From contig NZ_JABEQN010000003.1 of NCBI RefSeq assembly GCF_014174165.1, positions 62,001-126,000 of the forward strand: a DNA stretch of 64,000 bases. The letters are read 5' to 3'. Positions 60,885-64,000 of this stretch are shown here, piece by piece. A model generated the notes under the pieces. That model saw only the letters and a program-made list of their open reading frames with translations. It was not told the DNA's origin and did not search any database. A program made the translations under genes and the position numbers. Each line of letters begins with the position of its first letter. Within the stretch, counting starts at the first letter, position 1. Source of the DNA: Gluconacetobacter dulcium. GTDB lineage: Bacteria > Pseudomonadota > Alphaproteobacteria > Acetobacterales > Acetobacteraceae.

Positions 60885-61289
60885 TTATAACAGAGAAGCA
60901 CACGCAGCGCCGAGGCTACGCCAAACAGCTATTGGAAGCTGAGGGCTAATCGCAGCAAGCTGATCTGCTTGTGTATCATAAGCACCCGGCCTATGAGGTC
61001 CATCGGTATTTCGCCATTGAGACCAAGCGTCCTGAACCGACGTCAGCGACCACAATCCGGGCGGCCCCTGTGTTGTAGCGACAGTTGGTCCACCAGGACC
61101 ATCCACAGGAACGATTTTCGTCATCCCACTATATTGGCCAGAGATAAAAGACGCTGCGACCATATAAAAAATAGCGTCACCTGCCAATATACCCTCGTTC
61201 CGAAGGTCAGCTCTCGGTATAGACCTAACTAACCCTTTGATATTATGATCAAGGTCAGCCAAAAGATCAGTCATTACTGTAGGTAACAA
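60885..61289 (-). CDS. Prophage protein of unknown function (134 aa)
   Basis: Not recognised. It has glycine/proline-rich segments (VPVDGPGGPTVATTQGPPGL) and an alanine-rich, weakly hydrophobic C-terminus (LPIAVWRSLGAACASLL). Oriented against the structural genes. The 200 bases between its start and the 50-residue gene contain no convincing gene (a 62-codon frame at 61306 was judged doubtful). Confidence 0.5.
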   Translation of the reverse strand: MLPTVMTDLLADLDHNIKGLVRSIPRADLRNEGILAGDAIFYMVAASFISGQYSGMTKIVPVDGPGGPTVATTQGPPGLWSLTSVQDAWSQWRNTDGPHRPGAYDTQADQLAAISPQLPIAVWRSLGAACASLL

Positions 61290-61490
61290 GATACAAACTC
61301 CTCAAATGAGCAAGTATTCGCGTTCGCAGCCCAATGTGGCACTGCGGATGCCTGCCTCCTCACGTGAATCTCGGCAGGCGCTTTCATGCTTATCAAGCGC
61401 CGGCAGCGGTGACAATGGAAATCGGAACCAGGGGACAACTCCAGATTCCGAAATAAATATATTGGTAAACCGCATTCAAGAGGCCATTAT

Positions 61491-61643
61491 ATGAAAATAA
61501 AAATGATTAAACCTTACGGTAAAAAATACGAAGAGGGTCGAATATACCTCGTTCGATCTCAAGTTGGTACCAAACTCGTTGAAAATAACTATGCCGTCGT
61601 CTTGGATGCCTACGAATCCATCCCCGACAAGATAACCAAATAA
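61491..61643 (+). CDS. Small phage protein before the neck genes (50 aa)
   Basis: Reads MKIKMIKPYGKKYEEGRIYL, then a VRSQVGTKLVENNYAVVLD segment and ESIPDKITK. The ATG at 61491 has an AGAGG site 8 bases upstream; a second ATG four codons on is possible. Short KPYGKxY-x-G-x-A/L proteins of this type occur just upstream of head-tail connector genes in tailed phages, so it is placed in the structural operon. Ten bases separate it from the connector gene. Confidence 0.65.
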   Translation: MKIKMIKPYGKKYEEGRIYLVRSQVGTKLVENNYAVVLDAYESIPDKITK

Positions 61644-61653
61644 GGGGAATGCG

Positions 61654-62304
61654 ATGATATCCAACCTAAAAGGAACCAAGCCTCCCCTAGTCATAGATGT
61701 TGATGACTTGATGGACTATTGCGCGGTCCTCGACCCCTCGCAAGCGACCTTGATCCAAGCCCTGGCACAGACGGCTCAGGATTACGTACAGGACCGCATA
61801 GGTGACTTTCTCGTCTATACGCCCATCACATGGGTCATCGCCAAAGGCGAGATGGCCCAAGACGACTACTTCTTCCGTTCGTTCCTCAGCAGCGGCACAG
61901 GGGTCTTCGGCTTCGGCACGAACCAGGGCCAGTGGATCAACCTACCAACCGGCGCACAGAGCATCACAGGCGTTACGGCAGCCATGTGGGGCGGCACTGA
62001 CCTCCCACTGACCGAGGGCGTCGATTTCTTCGCTGATATCACGACCGACCCTGCCCGTATCCAAATGTCGTTCAACTACAACCTGAACGACCTGTACCGC
62101 ACCCATAGCCACATGGTCATCAGCTATATCGGCGGGATCGCACCAGACGCATCCAGCATCCCCGCCAACCTGACGCTCGCGATACGGGAAATGACGAAAC
62201 GTTTTTATAAGAACCGTGGCGCTGACGAGATCGGCCTCACGAACAGCTTCATCGACTCCCTGTTGGATCTTCATCAACGCTTCTCGTTCGGGGTGCGCGT
62301 ATGA
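61654..62304 (+). CDS. Phage head-tail connector (gp6-like)
   Basis: 216 residues. LDPSQATLIQALAQTAQDYV plus QDRIGDFL is the helical start typical of gp6-type connector (adaptor) proteins, which form the ring under the portal. A beta-rich insertion (INLPTGAQSITGVTAAMWGG) and a helical end (IPANLTLAIREMTKRFYKNR) follow. First of four neck genes that overlap head-to-tail. GC rises again from here compared with the genes before. Confidence 0.7.
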   Translation: MISNLKGTKPPLVIDVDDLMDYCAVLDPSQATLIQALAQTAQDYVQDRIGDFLVYTPITWVIAKGEMAQDDYFFRSFLSSGTGVFGFGTNQGQWINLPTGAQSITGVTAAMWGGTDLPLTEGVDFFADITTDPARIQMSFNYNLNDLYRTHSHMVISYIGGIAPDASSIPANLTLAIREMTKRFYKNRGADEIGLTNSFIDSLLDLHQRFSFGVRV

Positions 62305-62675
62305 CAAGCAGCATCATTGATGAGGGTAAGTTCCTACAAAAGCTCACATTTTGGGATTGGGAACAGGCCGAGACAGAAGATGGCCGTGGCAACACCAAGC
62401 AGTTGACCAACCCCAGATACGAGTATGGCGAACTCTTCGACGTAAACCCCTTCCCTGTCGTCAATGGCGTCCAAGAGAACATGAGGGATTTCACGTCGAT
62501 CCTCAGAACCCGCTACCGCTCCGACCTCAACGCCTTCACCTACGTCTCCCAGCAGGTCCGCCAGCCCGATAGGTCGGTCATCACGGTCTATTATCAGGTG
62601 GTCAGGCAAATGGCCGTCGAACAGGAAAACAGATACCTGACGTGCCACCTGTCGAAGCAGACGGGCGCTCCCTGA
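62301..62675 (+). CDS. Phage head closure / head-tail adaptor protein
   Basis: 124 residues, mostly beta (EYGELFDVNPFPVVNGVQEN, RTRYRSDLNAFTYVSQQVRQ, VITVYYQVVRQM), the profile of gp16/head-closure adaptors. ATGA overlap with the connector gene. The identity rests on gene order and length more than on motifs. Confidence 0.6.
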   Translation: MTSSIIDEGKFLQKLTFWDWEQAETEDGRGNTKQLTNPRYEYGELFDVNPFPVVNGVQENMRDFTSILRTRYRSDLNAFTYVSQQVRQPDRSVITVYYQVVRQMAVEQENRYLTCHLSKQTGAP

Positions 62676-63079
62676 TGCCGACGATCAGATTCCAACTCAG
62701 TGATCCCGGCCAGCTTATCCTGAACAAGGACGCTCTGAAGAAAGAGCTTCGCCTGATCGGTAACGAGGTCAAGAAGAAGACGCAGGCCCTCATCCGAGCC
62801 CAGGCGAGCAAGAGCCCTCATAAAGCGAGCCAGCCAGGCCAAGCGCCAGCAAGCTGGACCGGGAACCTCGCCAAGCTCATCCGGGTCCAGGTCAAAAACA
62901 ACAAGGTGACGATCATCGACACCGCGAGATACGCGACCGCCCTGGAAGCAGGAGCAACTCTGAACAATGGATCAGTCGTTGCTCCCCGTCCCTATCTCTC
63001 GACCGTCCTCGATCAAATGCGCCCCGAAATCGAAAAACGACTTGAAGCCATCCTACAACTCAAAATGGAGAAGCCATGA
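62675..63079 (+). CDS. HK97 gp10-like tail completion protein
   Basis: 134 residues. KKELRLIGNEVKKKTQALIR, APASWTGNLAKLIRVQ and the ARYATALEAGATLNNGSVVA plus PRPYLSTVLDQM block are typical of gp10-like proteins that finish the tail-head interface (Y-A-x-x-x-E-x-G ... PRPF/Y-L). The start is in the upstream stop codon (TGATG). Confidence 0.8.
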   Translation: MPTIRFQLSDPGQLILNKDALKKELRLIGNEVKKKTQALIRAQASKSPHKASQPGQAPASWTGNLAKLIRVQVKNNKVTIIDTARYATALEAGATLNNGSVVAPRPYLSTVLDQMRPEIEKRLEAILQLKMEKP

Positions 63080-63642
63080 CAGCACCAATACCCAGAACAG
63101 TCGATGTGATTAAGAGAATACGAGACAAGACAAAATACTTCAAAAAGGTCTCTGGTATCGCGGATATCAACCGTATGATGAACCAGCAGACCATCAATCA
63201 GACTGATATGCCATTCGCAGGTGTATGGGTTCCAATGACTACGGCATCTGAAAACGAGAATATGCCGGGTTATATGGCCTACGAGACAACAACCTATCAG
63301 GTGGTCGTTGTTCTCGACATGACAACCGATGACACCGGATACCAAGCAGCCAGCGATGCCTTCGATCTCGCAAGAGCAGATTTGAAGGGATGCTTGATGG
63401 GCTGGGACATCTGCCCTGAACGATCAAACGGCTATCCGATGTCCTATAGCGGCGGATCAATGGTATCGAGCCTTGATAGTTCGAACAGCCGCGCGGTCTA
63501 TCACTTCGACTTCGATATCACATTCGTCATCAGCGACGACGATATCTATCAAGATGATGACCTACCAGACCTCACATCAATCAACACGACAATGACGATA
63601 AGCGGGAACCCCGGACCATTCCCCAGCATCCAGATCAAATGA
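63076..63642 (+). CDS. Phage tail terminator-like protein
   Basis: 188 residues in the position of the tail terminator, directly before the sheath gene. Beta-strand/helix pattern with TTYQVVVVLDMTTDDTGYQA, then FDLARADLKGCLMGWDICPE and AVYHFDFDITFVISDDDIY, compatible with Mu gp37-like terminators. ATGA overlap with the previous gene. Function inferred mainly from order. Confidence 0.6.
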   Translation: MTAPIPRTVDVIKRIRDKTKYFKKVSGIADINRMMNQQTINQTDMPFAGVWVPMTTASENENMPGYMAYETTTYQVVVVLDMTTDDTGYQAASDAFDLARADLKGCLMGWDICPERSNGYPMSYSGGSMVSSLDSSNSRAVYHFDFDITFVISDDDIYQDDDLPDLTSINTTMTISGNPGPFPSIQIK

Positions 63643-63759
63643 AGATACGAAACAGGTAACGGCAAGCCAATAATAGCCGTTACTTTATCCATCTCCGCTA
63701 AATACCAAACAAAGTTTAGCTAACTCTCTTTGTTTGTATTTTTTAGGAGATATATCTTC

Positions 63760-64000
63760 ATGTCCATTTCAACCAATATACCACTTAGTTTTCCAATACC
63801 GGGAACATGGATTACCGTTTCTAGCGCAGGATCATCGACCAGCACGCAGACCTACACGGTTGTTATCATCGCAACCGCGTCACAAGGGACAACCAATACA
63901 CCTGTCCTGGCGAGTACGACATCAGGTGTTCAAAGCGTATATGGCGCGACCTCTGACCTCGCAAAAGCCTATACGAGATATCGTGCTGTTGATCCCATCA
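63760..64000 (+). CDS. Phage contractile tail sheath protein, N-terminal part (partial)
   Basis: The first 80 codons are in the window: MSISTNIPLSFPIPGTWITV, VVIIATASQGTTNTPVLAST, GVQSVYGATSDLAKAYTRYR. The SFNNIP-like start with a conserved P-G-x-x, the V-I-I-A-T-A-S-Q-G strand and the A-x-x-L-F/A-K-A-Y region are the beginning of Mu gpL-type sheath proteins. AGGAGA lies 9 bases before the ATG. It marks the phage as contractile-tailed (myovirus-like). The gene continues past the right edge. Confidence 0.7.
   Translation, partial: MSISTNIPLSFPIPGTWITVSSAGSSTSTQTYTVVIIATASQGTTNTPVLASTTSGVQSVYGATSDLAKAYTRYRAVDPI

Noticed and set aside
61306-61494. 62-codon frame between the 134-aa gene and the neck module
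   Set aside because: Ser/Arg/Asn-rich composition, no good ribosome site, and it overlaps the start of the better-supported 50-residue gene.
53089-64000. Reading the whole prophage arm as an R-type tailocin
   Set aside because: Connector, head-closure and completion genes are present, which a tailocin would normally lack; and the element continues beyond the window, so the claim cannot be made.

Overview
The window looks like chromosomal DNA of a high-GC alphaproteobacterium, most probably an acetic acid bacterium (Acetobacteraceae, Gluconacetobacter/Komagataeibacter-like). This is inferred from the base composition, the rpmH-rnpA-yidD-yidC-engB-argB order, the kdsD-lptC-lptA-lptB-rpoN-hpf block, the Hsp20-DUF1150 pair and the Hint_2-type surface protein. 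No species can be named from the sequence alone.

Layout. 1-5.9 kb: cell-surface sugar genes (rfbB end, rfbA, rfbC, rfbD for dTDP-L-rhamnose; hldE for ADP-heptose), an IS701-type transposase relic and a secreted Asp-box beta-propeller protein. 6-13.2 kb (minus): glutamate synthase gltD-gltB and an NDUFA9-like reductase. 13.3-17.3 kb: two identical tRNA-Leu(CAG) genes with their promoters flank a two-gene cassette, a TibC/Aah-type protein O-heptosyltransferase and a strand-loop-strand repeat protein ending in a Hint domain. 17.5-23.8 kb: RNase D, then kdsD-lptCAB-rpoN-hpf. 23.9-27.2 kb: hsp20-DUF1150 with an apparent sigma-32 promoter and ROSE-like RNA thermometer, then def-fmt-truA. 27.3-34.4 kb (minus): rpmH-rnpA-yidD-yidC-engB-argB-dapD-dapE. 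35.4-40.3 kb (minus): gcvT-gcvH-gcvP behind a tandem glycine riboswitch. 40.4-43.3 kb: a small monooxygenase and divergent oxyR/katA sharing a well-conserved OxyR operator. 43.4-52.8 kb: speE, speD, uvrA, ssb, gyrA, coaD and a cyclophilin.

From 52.9 kb the character changes sharply. A tRNA-Lys(TTT) gene is cut in its anticodon loop and is followed by a tyrosine integrase, candidate integrase arm sites, and lower-GC DNA with unfamiliar genes. These are followed by a phage neck module (connector, head closure, tail completion, tail terminator) and the start of a tail sheath gene. This is the left part of a contractile-tailed prophage or derivative. Terminase, portal and capsid genes are not between the integrase and the neck genes.

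How the parts connect. HldE supplies ADP-heptose, which can feed LPS core (kdsD and lptCAB also serve LPS) and, by inference, the O-heptosyltransferase at 13.6 kb, whose likely acceptor is the repeat protein next to it. OxyR controls katA. Glycine controls gcvTHP. Heat is predicted to open the hsp20 leader. The most unusual non-coding object is at 57.40-57.52 kb in the prophage: a long hairpin whose loop is complementary to two near-identical sequences, one upstream and one on the start codon of the next gene. It has the architecture of a pseudoknot or translational switch.
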